In this document: one piece after another, positions 37,657 through 46,693 of the stretch
How positions within the stretch are numbered: position 1 is the first letter of the stretch
Layout of the letters: the number at the start of each line of letters is the position of its first letter
Source: Nitriliruptoraceae bacterium
Lineage (GTDB): Bacteria; Actinomycetota; Nitriliruptoria; Nitriliruptorales; Nitriliruptoraceae
Direction: 5' to 3'
Length of the DNA: 60,731 bases
NCBI GenBank assembly: GCA_003561535.1
Contig: PWWI01000101.1
Location: 1-60,731, forward strand
Made by a program: the position numbers and the translations under genes
The notes under the pieces: model-generated
Database searches by the model: none
What the model was told of the DNA's origin: nothing
What the model saw: only the letters and a program-made list of their open reading frames with translations

Positions 37657-38712
37657 TCAGCCTCCCGGCGCGGTGGTGACGGCGGTGCTGCGTCGGCGCG
37701 GTCCGAGCAGCCCCTCGGCTGCGGCCCATCGCTCGACCTCGGCCATCCCGGTGTCCAGGTCGACGCGGGGCGCGTAGCCGAGGACCTCCCGGGCCCGGTC
37801 GATGCGGTAGCTGCCCGTACGGGCCAGCAGCCGCATCGAGGCGGCACCGAGCTCGTTGGGGCGGCCCAACCGGCGCTGCAGACCCCCGACGAGGACCGCC
37901 GCGCCGACCGCCGCCGGGGTGGGCAGATGGCGTGGCCGGGTGCCGACCATGGCCCCCAGCCGACCGAAGTACTCGCCGCAGGTGGTCGCCATCCCGTCGG
38001 TGAGGTGGAAGACACCCCCATCGGCGCCCCTGGTGGTGATCGCCCGGGTGATGCCGTCCACGAGGCTGTCGATGTGGACGTGGCTGAGGATGCCCCGGCC
38101 GCCCGCGGGGAGCACCGCCTGACGGGCGCGCAGGTAGGTCAGCGGCAGCACGACCCAGGGCCGCGAGCCGGGTCCGTAGACGTCACCGGGTCGCAGGACC
38201 ACCACCTCGAGGTCGCCCCGCTCGCCGGCGGCCAGGACCAGCCGTTCGCTCGCGACCTTGGTGTCCACGTAGGCGTCGCCGTTGGGACGCATCGGGCGGG
38301 ACTCGTCGACCCAGGCCGGCAGGTCGAAGCCGTGGACCACGACCGAGGAGAGGTGGACGAACCGGCGCACCCCGGCCGAACGGGCCGCCGCCAGCACGCG
38401 AGCGGTGCCGTCGACGTTGACCGTCCGCATCTGCGCCAGCGGGACGACGTTGGACACGATCGCGGCGGTGTGGACGACCGCGTCGACGCCGTCGAGCAGG
38501 TGGGCCCAGGCTCCCGGCGCGGTGGTGGAACCGGGGTGGACACCCGTCGTCGGATCCCCGGCCACGTCGACGCCGCGGACCTCGACCCCGAGGCCGGCGA
38601 GGTGGGCCGACAGCGCGCGCCCGATGAAGCCGTTCGCGCCGGTCACCAGCACCGGGCCGGCGGGGCGGGGGCCGATGCCACCGCCTGGTGCCGCCCCGCC
38701 GGGCGCGATCAC
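37657..38712 (-). CDS. NAD-dependent epimerase/dehydratase (extended SDR, 3beta-HSD-like)
   Basis: VLVTGANGFIGRALSAHLAGLGVEVRGVD; VDTKVASERLVL; LRPGDVYGPGSRPWV. Confidence 0.88.
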   Translation of the reverse strand: MIAPGGAAPGGGIGPRPAGPVLVTGANGFIGRALSAHLAGLGVEVRGVDVAGDPTTGVHPGSTTAPGAWAHLLDGVDAVVHTAAIVSNVVPLAQMRTVNVDGTARVLAAARSAGVRRFVHLSSVVVHGFDLPAWVDESRPMRPNGDAYVDTKVASERLVLAAGERGDLEVVVLRPGDVYGPGSRPWVVLPLTYLRARQAVLPAGGRGILSHVHIDSLVDGITRAITTRGADGGVFHLTDGMATTCGEYFGRLGAMVGTRPRHLPTPAAVGAAVLVGGLQRRLGRPNELGAASMRLLARTGSYRIDRAREVLGYAPRVDLDTGMAEVERWAAAEGLLGPRRRSTAVTTAPGG

Positions 38713-40163
38713 CGGCCGACCCGGTCGGCCGCACGCTCGGAGACCAGCCGCAGCGCCGCCGACGCCCGGCCGCTGACGCCCCGGGTCACGGCCACCGCGT
38801 CGCCGAGCCGGGGGGTGAGACGCAGGCCGGGCTGGCCCTTGCGTTGCCGCTCCTGCTCGATGGCGCGGATGTAGCGCCAGTAGTCGACCTGCATCGTGTG
38901 CCGCTCCGAGCGCAGGTAGCGCCGGGCCATCGCCTTGCGGTCCCGACGGACCCAGTCCTGCATCTCCGCGACGCTCGGCAGCACCGCCTCACCGGTCAGC
39001 AGGTCGCCGACCCACTCGGCCTGATGCTCCATCAGCGCGATGTTGGCCCCGACGGTCTGGATGAAGCCGAGCAGGTACAGCCCGGGCCGCTCGGGCGCGA
39101 CCACCCGCTGGTAGAGGGGCAGCTCGTTGTCGCGGACGTCCAGCACCGCAGGCGCGAGGAAGGGCAGGCTGACCTGGTAGCCGGTGGCGTACACCAGCAC
39201 GTCCACGGCCTCGACGCGTCCGTCCGTGAACCGGACCTTGTCGCCCTCCAGGGCCTCGATGTCGCCGACCACCTCGATGTCGCCGTGCCCGACCAGGTCG
39301 TAGAGCTGGGAGGACACGGTCGGATGCGCCCCGAGCAACCGGTGATCGGGCCTGGGCAGTCCCCGGTCCTGGGGGCGTCCGACCGAGGCCCTGACCAGCA
39401 CCTCGTACAGCGCGCGTTCCACCGTGAAGGGCAGCAGGGCCGTCAGCGGTGACGACAACTGGTCGACGGGCTTGCCGAAGGCGTACTTGGGGATCACGTG
39501 GACACCGTGACGGGTCGACAGCAGCACCTGCTCGGCCAGCGGCGCGGCGTCGCAGGCGATGTCCATCCCGGAGTTCCCCACCCCCATCACCAGCACCCGC
39601 TGGCCGTCGAACACCGTCGGCTCGCGGTAGTCGTGGGAGTGGAACCAGGTGCCGGTGAAGCTCCCCGGCAGCTCGGGCAGCTTCGGTACGCCGTGATGGC
39701 CGTTGGCGACCAGGACGGCCTGGGCCGTCACCGTCTCGCCGGTGGCGGTGGTCACCTGCCAGCCCTCGGCGCCGGGCGGGCCGTCACCGTGCAGCGGCTC
39801 GACCGCGACCACCTCGGCGTTGAAGGTGATCCGCTCGGTCAAGCCGAACCGGTCGGCCAGGTCCTGGAAGTAGCTGGCCACCAGCTCGTGTGAGGGGTAG
39901 TCGGGCCAGTCCTCGGGCATGGGGTGGGAGGGGAAGGCGGTGCGGGGTCGGGAGCTGTTGAGATGCAGCGTCTCGTAAGCGGCGGCCGCCCCGTTGTCGT
40001 TGTCGATCCGCCACAGCCCACCGACCATGGACCCCTTCTCGAACTGCCGGTAGGACACGCCCCGGGCCACGAGGGTCTTGGCAGCGGCCAACCCGGCTGG
40101 ACCCGCACCGATCACCACGGCTTCGACGTCGAGGTGGTCCGGTTGGAAGGTGGGTCTCGACAC
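38709..40163 (-). CDS. Flavin-containing monooxygenase (FAD/NADPH)
   Basis: VIGAGPAGLAAAKTL; FMO-like FTGTWFHSHDYREP; VMGVGNSGMDIACD; VYATGYQVSLPFL; start inferred. Confidence 0.9.
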   Translation of the reverse strand: MSRPTFQPDHLDVEAVVIGAGPAGLAAAKTLVARGVSYRQFEKGSMVGGLWRIDNDNGAAAAYETLHLNSSRPRTAFPSHPMPEDWPDYPSHELVASYFQDLADRFGLTERITFNAEVVAVEPLHGDGPPGAEGWQVTTATGETVTAQAVLVANGHHGVPKLPELPGSFTGTWFHSHDYREPTVFDGQRVLVMGVGNSGMDIACDAAPLAEQVLLSTRHGVHVIPKYAFGKPVDQLSSPLTALLPFTVERALYEVLVRASVGRPQDRGLPRPDHRLLGAHPTVSSQLYDLVGHGDIEVVGDIEALEGDKVRFTDGRVEAVDVLVYATGYQVSLPFLAPAVLDVRDNELPLYQRVVAPERPGLYLLGFIQTVGANIALMEHQAEWVGDLLTGEAVLPSVAEMQDWVRRDRKAMARRYLRSERHTMQVDYWRYIRAIEQERQRKGQPGLRLTPRLGDAVAVTRGVSGRASAALRLVSERAADRVGR

Positions 40164-40338
40164 GGTGGGTCCCTCCCGCACGGCGACGTCCGTCGGGGCG
40201 TCACGCCCGGAGCGGACGTGGGACGGACGGCCACAGCGTACGTGGCACGTCGGGAAACCGGAACGGGAAAGGTTCGGCCGTTCAGTCACTCGGTGCCCGT
40301 CGGCGGTCCCGGGCCTGACGACGCACCGCTGCCCGGGG

Positions 40339-41898
40339 TCAATCCGGGGCGAGGAGTCCAGCTGCGGCGCCGGTCGCGGGGCCGAGGGTCCGGGTGCGCA
40401 GCAGCAGCGGGGCGGAGGTCAGGGGCTCGAGCTGCTGGGCGGTGCGCCACCTCGGTGTCCGGGTGTCGAGGTCGAAGCCGATGGTGCCCGACGCCCCGGC
40501 GACGACGGCGACCTGCTCGGTCACGCCGAGGACCTGGCGGCCGTCGACCTCCTCCAGGGCGGTGAGGTCGGCGAGGACACGGCCGTCACCGACGTCGAGC
40601 AGCACGACCCCTGGGGTCCCGCGACGGTCGCCGACCAGCACCCGGTCCTCGCTGACCCGTTCGAGCTCCACACAGCAGCCCGCGGTGGCTCCTCCCGGCA
40701 ACCGCCGTCGCCAGCGCTCGGTGCCGTCGGGCTCGACGGCCAGGATGAGGGGTTGGCCGCCGCTCCCGACCAGCACCATCGCCCCATCGGGGAGCGCGAG
40801 CCAGGAGCTGAGCACCCGGCTGCTGACGAACAGCATCTCGCCCTGCTCGAGGTCGATCCAGCGGTAGCCCTGTGGGCCACCCACCAGTACCAGGTCGCCC
40901 ACGGCCTCCACCAGTGCCTCGCCCGGGCGGAGCTCCAGGTCCCAGCGACGGTCCCCGGTGTCGAGAGCGAAGCGCACGAGCGTGTCGTCCACGACGCCCA
41001 CGGGGGCGCTGACGGCGTGGGTCGCGCTGGCCAGCCACCCGCCCGTGAGCGGCCGACGCCATCGGGAGCTGCCGTCGTCGGCGTCGCGTGCCGACAGCTC
41101 TGCTCGCTCGGCGGTGCCGGTGACCAGCAGCGCCGCACCGCCGCTCGCGCCGATCGCCTGCACCCGGTCGGTGAAGCAGGTCGGCGCGTGCTGCCACCGC
41201 GCACGACCGTCGGCGGCGGCCAACACCACCGCCCGGCCGTCGGCGAGCTGGACCAGCACGGCGTCGTCGAGCCGGGCGAGGTCGACGACCGCAGCGTCGA
41301 AGCCCACGTCCCACGCCGCCTCGCCGGTGACCGGGTCCAGCGCCACGACCACGCCGCCTTCGGTGGCCACCACGATCCACTCGGGCCCCGGCACCACCGC
41401 GACGGGGTCGCTGCCGAGGTCGATGCGCCATCCGGCATCGTCGTCCAGCGCCACCGGTGTCCCGGGTCGGCCGGCGGGGGAGGTGGTCGCGCCGCCGGGA
41501 TCCAGGGTGAGGTCACCGTGCCAGGGCTCGCCGTCCTCGGTGAGCCAAGGGGCATCGTCCGGGGGGTCGGCCAGGGACAGCAGGGCGCTGCCCGGCTCGG
41601 TCGGCGGGCGCGAGGCCGGTGGGGGGAGCTCCACCTCGCCGGCACCCGGCCGGGCGAACACCGCGTCGAGGGCGGCTCCGGCGCCGTCGCCGGTCCCGAC
41701 GGTGGCGATGACCCCGAGCGCGAGGCCGACACCGAGCGCGGCGGTGACCGGGGCCGTCCAGCGTCGCAGCCGGCCCGGTGACGACGATGACCTTCCCGGC
41801 GGAGCGACGAGCCGTGCTCCACACCGGGCGCACCACACGGCCCCGCGTTGCGACCAGGTCGCCTCGCAGGCTGCGCAGGTCCTCACCGAGAGCTTCAC
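40339..41898 (-). CDS. PQQ-like beta-propeller repeat protein with N-terminal zinc ribbon and TM segment
   Basis: CAACEATWSQRGAVWCARCGARL, hydrophobic segment, then repeats such as VALDPVTGEAAWDVGF and VLAAADGRARWQH. Confidence 0.82.
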   Translation of the reverse strand: MKLSVRTCAACEATWSQRGAVWCARCGARLVAPPGRSSSSPGRLRRWTAPVTAALGVGLALGVIATVGTGDGAGAALDAVFARPGAGEVELPPPASRPPTEPGSALLSLADPPDDAPWLTEDGEPWHGDLTLDPGGATTSPAGRPGTPVALDDDAGWRIDLGSDPVAVVPGPEWIVVATEGGVVVALDPVTGEAAWDVGFDAAVVDLARLDDAVLVQLADGRAVVLAAADGRARWQHAPTCFTDRVQAIGASGGAALLVTGTAERAELSARDADDGSSRWRRPLTGGWLASATHAVSAPVGVVDDTLVRFALDTGDRRWDLELRPGEALVEAVGDLVLVGGPQGYRWIDLEQGEMLFVSSRVLSSWLALPDGAMVLVGSGGQPLILAVEPDGTERWRRRLPGGATAGCCVELERVSEDRVLVGDRRGTPGVVLLDVGDGRVLADLTALEEVDGRQVLGVTEQVAVVAGASGTIGFDLDTRTPRWRTAQQLEPLTSAPLLLRTRTLGPATGAAAGLLAPD

Positions 41899-42023
41899 CA
41901 CACCCAAGGTACGGACCGACAGGCCCCGCGGAGCGGCGGGTAGCGTGGCGGGACGGGCGATCCGCGCCCGGGTTGGATCGAGAGCAGCGGCGGGAGGGTC
42001 CGCCGCGGGGCAGGGGGCGTGGG

Positions 42024-42791
42024 GTGGATGGACCGGGGTTGTGTGAGCGGCACGGGCTCGACCCGTCCCGGCTGCCGGCCCACGTGGCCCTGATCATGGA
42101 CGGCAACGGACGCTGGGCGAACCGGCAGGGGCTGCCGCGCAACGCCGGGCACGAGGCCGGGGAAGCAGCGCTGTTCGACACCGTCGAGGGAGCGCTGGAG
42201 CTCGGGTTGACGGACCTGACCGTCTACGCCTTCTCCACCGAGAACTGGCGCCGGCCACCCAGCGAGGTCCGGTTCCTGCTGAACTTCAACGAGTCGCTCC
42301 TGCTGCGCCGCGCCGGTGAGTTGGACGAGCGGCAGGTCCGGGTCAGGTTCATCGGACGCCGGGGACGTCCGGTGCCCAAGCGGCTGGTGCGGCTGATCGA
42401 GGACACCGAGGCCAGGACCGCGCGCCACCGCCGTCTGACCCTGCGGATCGCTTTCAACTACGGCGCGCGGGCGGAGCTGGCCGACGCGGCCCAGCGGGCC
42501 GCCGACGACGTCGCGGCGGGCCGGCTGGTGACCGTCGACGAGGCAGCCCTGGCCGCTCGGCTCGCTGATCCGGAGATGCCCGACGTGGATCTGCTGGTGC
42601 GCACCTCGGGGGAGCAACGCATCTCGAACTACCTGCTGTGGCAGGCCGCCTACGCGGAGCTCGTGTTCGCCGAGACCCTGTGGCCCGACTTCGACCGGGA
42701 GGAGCTCGCCCGTGCGGTCGCCATCTACCAGGCCCGTGACCGGCGCTTCGGGACCGCGATGGACACCCCTGCGGACCATCCCGACGGCTGA
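42024..42791 (+). CDS. uppS: Isoprenyl transferase (undecaprenyl diphosphate synthase family)
   Basis: HVALIMDGNGRWANRQGLPRNAGHEAG; VYAFSTENWRRPPSEV; RTSGEQRISNYLLWQAAYAELVF. Confidence 0.95.
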   Translation: MDGPGLCERHGLDPSRLPAHVALIMDGNGRWANRQGLPRNAGHEAGEAALFDTVEGALELGLTDLTVYAFSTENWRRPPSEVRFLLNFNESLLLRRAGELDERQVRVRFIGRRGRPVPKRLVRLIEDTEARTARHRRLTLRIAFNYGARAELADAAQRAADDVAAGRLVTVDEAALAARLADPEMPDVDLLVRTSGEQRISNYLLWQAAYAELVFAETLWPDFDREELARAVAIYQARDRRFGTAMDTPADHPDG

Positions 42792-42794
42792 GTC

Positions 42795-43421
42795 TCAGCC
42801 GGTCGCGAGCTCGAGGTCGGCGAGCTCAGCGAACCGCTCCAGCAACTGCAGCGTCAGGCCCCACAGCGCCCGCCCCTGCACGTCGATCGCCGGGAAGGGG
42901 AGCCCCGCGTAGCGCAGCGTGGTGGCGTTGTCCGGGTCGGTCAGCTCGCCGAGCGGGACCCACCAGGCGCTGGCCACCTCTGCGGGGTCGGGGGTCATCC
43001 ATCGGGGTTCGTCGATGACGAAGGCGTAGCAGGCCACGACGCCGGAACGCACCCGTGCCCGCTGCTGGCCGACCTGGGCCACAGCCGGGCCGAGGATCAG
43101 GCCGACCTCCTCCCGGGTCTCGCGTGCCGCCGTCTCGGCGAGGGTGCGGTCCGGCTCCTCCCGTCGGCCACCCGGCAACGCCAGCTGACCGGACCATCGA
43201 TCCCCCTGGCGCCGGGTGCGCTCGATGATGGCCACCTCGATGTCCTGGTCGCCGGGTGCGAGGACCAGCGCCGTGGCAGCCTGCCAGCCCCGGTGGGCAG
43301 GGGCGGTGTCCACCGACGCACCGCGCTCGGCGAGGCGCTCGACCAGCGCGGTCAGCTGAGCTGCGATCGGGTCGGCTCCCGCGGTCGGTGTGGTGGGTTC
43401 CTGCGGCGGCACGCCCGTCAC
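42795..43421 (-). CDS. NUDIX hydrolase (CoA pyrophosphatase-like)
   Basis: Nudix box GGRREEPDRTLAETAARETREEVGL; WSGQLALPGG. Confidence 0.9.
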   Translation of the reverse strand: MTGVPPQEPTTPTAGADPIAAQLTALVERLAERGASVDTAPAHRGWQAATALVLAPGDQDIEVAIIERTRRQGDRWSGQLALPGGRREEPDRTLAETAARETREEVGLILGPAVAQVGQQRARVRSGVVACYAFVIDEPRWMTPDPAEVASAWWVPLGELTDPDNATTLRYAGLPFPAIDVQGRALWGLTLQLLERFAELADLELATG

Positions 43422-43579
43422 GGCGCCACCTCGGCCGGGGTGGCGATCGCGGGTGCTTCGCGGCACAGCCGCCAGCCCCGGCGCAGCAGCGACCTGCCCG
43501 AGTCGCTGGGACCGGTGAGGAGGGCGGCGCGGACCCGGGCCGCAGCCGGGTGGTCCTCGGGACGGTGCGTGCTGGCCAC
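43418..43579 (-). CDS. Small hypothetical protein (53 aa) translationally coupled to the Nudix gene
   Basis: GTG start 43579; VASTHRPEDHPAAARVRAALLTGPSDSGRSLLRRGWRLCREAPAIATPAEVAP; stop overlaps Nudix start (GTGA). Confidence 0.45.
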   Translation of the reverse strand: MASTHRPEDHPAAARVRAALLTGPSDSGRSLLRRGWRLCREAPAIATPAEVAP

Positions 43580-43641
43580 GGTGGGTGAGGGTAGCCGCCG
43601 TGCCTCACCGTCACCCCGCATGCGCGCGGACCGGGCCGGGG

Positions 43642-44964
43642 TCACCCCTGGCGCCCCGTGAGGCGCTGTTCGAGCACCTGCGCCACATCCCGGGCCACGC
43701 GGGGCGCCGAGGTGGGGGACAAGCCCGACACCGTGATCCGGATGGCCGGTGGCGCGGTCAGGCGGAAGGCTTCCCCGGCGGCGACGGCCCAGCCCAGCTC
43801 CGCCAGGCCCTGGACCACCGGGACCTCCTCGTCGACCGGCACCCAGACGTTCAGTCCCGTCCGTCCGCTGGCGGGGATGCCGTGCTCCGCGAGCGCCGCC
43901 AGCAGGGCGCTGCGTCGCTCGGTGTAGGCCGTCGCGGCTGCCTGCAGGGTCCCGTCCTCGGCGGCGGTGGCCCAGGTCACGGCCACCAGGTGCTGCAGCA
44001 CCTGGCTGACCCAGCCGGTCCCCAGCCGCTGGCGGGCCAGCACCCGGGTGGTGGTGGCCTCGTCCCCGGCGAGGACTCCGACCCGCAGCTGCGGACCGAG
44101 CCACTTCGCCACCGACCGGATCACCGCCCACCGGGCGCGAGCGGTCGTCAACGTGCGGGCGGGGACGCCCGCGATCGGGGCGGCGTGATCGTCCTCGATC
44201 ACGAGCACGTCGGGGTGGTGGGCCAGCAGCTCCCGCAGGGCCGTGGTGCGTTCGGCGCTCCAGGCGGCGCCGGTCGGGTTCTGGGCCCGGGGCACCAGCA
44301 GCACCGCCTCGACCCCGTGGGTGAGCGCGGCAGCCAGGGAGGCGGGCACGGGGCCCTGATCGTCCAACTCGATGCTGATCGGCTCGAGCCCGAGGGCGCG
44401 GACCAGGTCGAGGGAGCCGGGGTAGCCCGGGTCCTCGACGCCGATGCGGTCACCGAGCCGGAGGTGGGCCTCGAGGACCCGTTCGATCCCGTCCAGCCCG
44501 CCACCGACGACGAGCAGGTGGTCGGCGTCGACGCCGTCGGCTGTGAAGGCGCTCCGGGCCAGTTCGACCAGCGCTGGCAGCAGGACGTCGTCGGTGTAGC
44601 GCGCCGGTGCGGTGGGCAGGGTGCGGGAAGCCGGGGCGAGGCTCGGCAGCAACCTCGCGTCGGGGTTGCCGGTGGCCAGATCGACCGTCCCCTCCGGCAC
44701 CGTGGGGGCGAGCCGCAGCCGCAGCTCGGGGCGGTGGGCGACGACGGTGCGGGCTCGGTCCTCGGTGACGACCACGCCGCGACGCCGCAGCTCCCGGTAC
44801 GCCTTGGCCACGGTGGTGGGGGACAGGTCGAGGTCCCGGGCCAGCCCCCGCACCGAGGGCAGCGCCTGTCCCGGGCGCAGAGCGCCCGTCAGCACCCCGT
44901 CCTCGATGCAACGGGACAGTTCGTCGGCGGAGGTGCCGACGATGTCGTACCGTTCAAGTGGCAT
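43642..44964 (-). CDS. MocR-type (GntR HTH + aminotransferase class I) transcriptional regulator
   Basis: GntR HTH LRPGQALPSVRGLARDLDLSPTTVAKAYRELRRRGVVV; aminotransferase domain VPRAQNPTGAAWS, VIEDDHAAPIAG. Confidence 0.93.
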   Translation of the reverse strand: MPLERYDIVGTSADELSRCIEDGVLTGALRPGQALPSVRGLARDLDLSPTTVAKAYRELRRRGVVVTEDRARTVVAHRPELRLRLAPTVPEGTVDLATGNPDARLLPSLAPASRTLPTAPARYTDDVLLPALVELARSAFTADGVDADHLLVVGGGLDGIERVLEAHLRLGDRIGVEDPGYPGSLDLVRALGLEPISIELDDQGPVPASLAAALTHGVEAVLLVPRAQNPTGAAWSAERTTALRELLAHHPDVLVIEDDHAAPIAGVPARTLTTARARWAVIRSVAKWLGPQLRVGVLAGDEATTTRVLARQRLGTGWVSQVLQHLVAVTWATAAEDGTLQAAATAYTERRSALLAALAEHGIPASGRTGLNVWVPVDEEVPVVQGLAELGWAVAAGEAFRLTAPPAIRITVSGLSPTSAPRVARDVAQVLEQRLTGRQG

Positions 44965-45005
44965 CTGTACGGCCTCAGAAGACTATCTGTAATGTAACAG
45001 ATGCC
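44960..45005. promoter_or_regulatory. Candidate MocR operator: two direct ATCTGTA half-sites and one inverted ACAGAT half-site
   Basis: ATCTGTA at 44963-44969 and 44985-44991 (22-bp period); ATCTGT-N6-ACAGAT palindrome 44985-45002; outer 9-bp IR GGCATCTGT...ACAGATGCC. Confidence 0.7.
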
Positions 45006-45032
45006 GCCTCGGTGCTCCCACTCCATCTTGCC

Positions 45033-46229
45033 GTGCCCGTGAGGTTCGTCGTGTCGGCTCCCGACCTCTCCCTCTCCGCGCCGCTCCAACGCCTGCCCCT
45101 GGTCGGGCAGCGCATCGGCGACGTCGTCGTCGCCCGCCGTGTCGCGATGATCTCCTGCGCGCTGGGGATCGTGTATCTGGTGTGGGGCTCCACCTACCTC
45201 GCCATCGCGGTGGTGGTCGCCGAGGTTCCCCCCATGCTGATGCTCGCCGTGCGGTTCCTCCTGGCCGGAGGGGTGCTGTTCGTGGTGGCGGTGCGCCGGG
45301 GCGACCGTGCCGGCGATCCCATCCGCCCCCGCCACCTGCTCCAGGCCGTCGTCACGGGTGGCCTGCTGCTGGTGGGAGGAACCGGCATGATCGCGCTGGC
45401 GCAGACCCGGATCTCCTCCGGTCTCGCGGCGCTGCTGGCGGCGACGGTGCCGCTGTTCCTGGCGCTGTTCGCCCGTGGGCTGTTCGGCGACCGGCTGTCG
45501 GCACGTGCCTGGCTCGGCCTGCTGGTCGGTCTGGTGGGCATCGCGGTGCTGGTGGACCCCGCGGGGGGCGAACTGGGGGCCGTGCTGCTCGCGCTGTTCG
45601 GGGCGGCCGCCTGGGCCGCCGGCTCCCTGCGGAGCCGGATGGCCAAAGGACCGCGACGACCGCTGGTCGCAGCGAGTCTGGAGATGCTGGGCGGCGCGCT
45701 GGTGTTCGCGGTCGTGGGGCTCCTGCTCGGTGAGGCGTCGGGGTGGACGCTGAGCGGGGTGAGCGCCCGTGCCTGGGGCGCCTTCGCCTACCTCGTGGTG
45801 GCGGGTTCCCTCGTGGCCTACACCGCCTACAGCTGGCTGCTGCGCAACGCGAGCACGACGCTGGTCGGGACCTACGCCTACGTCAACCCGGTGGTCGCCG
45901 TGGGCCTCGGGGCGCTCGTGCTCGGCGAGACGGTGGAGGCACGCACGGCGCTGGCTGGCGCGTTGGTGCTGGGCTCCGTCGTGCTGCTGATCACCGGACG
46001 GCCGGGCGAGCCCGTCCCGGCCCAGCCGACCTCGGGTGCGGACGTGTTCGCCGGCAACCGCCGCTGGGCGCGGTTGCAGCGTCAGATCGGGTCGCTCCCG
46101 CGGGCTGCCCGGCTCTACCGCGACCCCGGTGCGCTGCCCTACCGGTCCACCGGCTACGACCCCTTGGACGCCCTGGACGACGTCCCGGTGCCGGAGCCGG
46201 CGCCGGACACCGAGGAGCTCAGGGGCTGA
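45033..46229 (+). CDS. EamA/DMT-family transporter
   Basis: IVYLVWGSTYLAIAVVVAEVPPMLMLAVRFLLAGG; second EamA half AYTAYSWLLRNASTTLVGTYAYVNPVVAVGLGALVLGETV; start uncertain (44958, 45033, 45051). Confidence 0.9.
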   Translation: MPVRFVVSAPDLSLSAPLQRLPLVGQRIGDVVVARRVAMISCALGIVYLVWGSTYLAIAVVVAEVPPMLMLAVRFLLAGGVLFVVAVRRGDRAGDPIRPRHLLQAVVTGGLLLVGGTGMIALAQTRISSGLAALLAATVPLFLALFARGLFGDRLSARAWLGLLVGLVGIAVLVDPAGGELGAVLLALFGAAAWAAGSLRSRMAKGPRRPLVAASLEMLGGALVFAVVGLLLGEASGWTLSGVSARAWGAFAYLVVAGSLVAYTAYSWLLRNASTTLVGTYAYVNPVVAVGLGALVLGETVEARTALAGALVLGSVVLLITGRPGEPVPAQPTSGADVFAGNRRWARLQRQIGSLPRAARLYRDPGALPYRSTGYDPLDALDDVPVPEPAPDTEELRG

Positions 46230-46689
46230 GGCCGGGCACGTCGCTGCGGGCGCGACGCAGCGAGACGGGCGGTCCGAGCAGTTCCCGCAGCACGATCCCC
46301 CGGCGGGCCGCCCGCGGCGAGCTGAGGAAGTCGCGGGCTCGTGCTGGTCGCTCCGGACTCCCCGAGCCGTCGTCGCTGGAGGTGGGTTGGCGCCGGCTCC
46401 CGAGTTCCGTCGCCCTGACCTCGTCCTTGCCGCGCCCGATGCCCTTGCCGGTACCGATGCCCTTACCGATGCCCTTGCCGGCACCGATGCCCTCACCGGT
46501 ACCGATGCGCTTGCTGCCACGGGCGGCGCGATCGCGCTCGTCCCGCTGAGCAGCGCGGGCGTCGGTCCGCGCCGAGCTGCGCTCCCGCGACTGCTCGGCG
46601 CGCTGCCCCTCGGTCGCCGCCGCACCGGGGGCTGACGGCGTCGAGCCGCCGGCGCGCCGGTTCCCGCGGGTGGGGAGGTTGGAGCTCAT
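46219..46689 (-). CDS. Hypothetical low-complexity protein with Gly-Ile-Gly-Lys repeats, downstream of floA
   Basis: 156-aa ORF; RIGTGEGIGAGKGIGKGIGTGKGIGRGKDE; ends ARDFLSSPRAARRGIVLRELLGPPVSLRRARS. Confidence 0.7.
   Translation of the reverse strand: MSSNLPTRGNRRAGGSTPSAPGAAATEGQRAEQSRERSSARTDARAAQRDERDRAARGSKRIGTGEGIGAGKGIGKGIGTGKGIGRGKDEVRATELGSRRQPTSSDDGSGSPERPARARDFLSSPRAARRGIVLRELLGPPVSLRRARSDVPGLSP
46436..46508 (-). repeat. Short tandem repeat (18/12-bp units, + strand ccgatgcccttgccggta) encoding GIG(K/T)GK
   Basis: Read directly: ccgatgcccttgccggta / ccgatgccctta / ccgatgcccttgccggca / ccgatgccctcaccggta / ccgatgcg. Confidence 0.85.
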
Positions 46690-46693
46690 CGGG

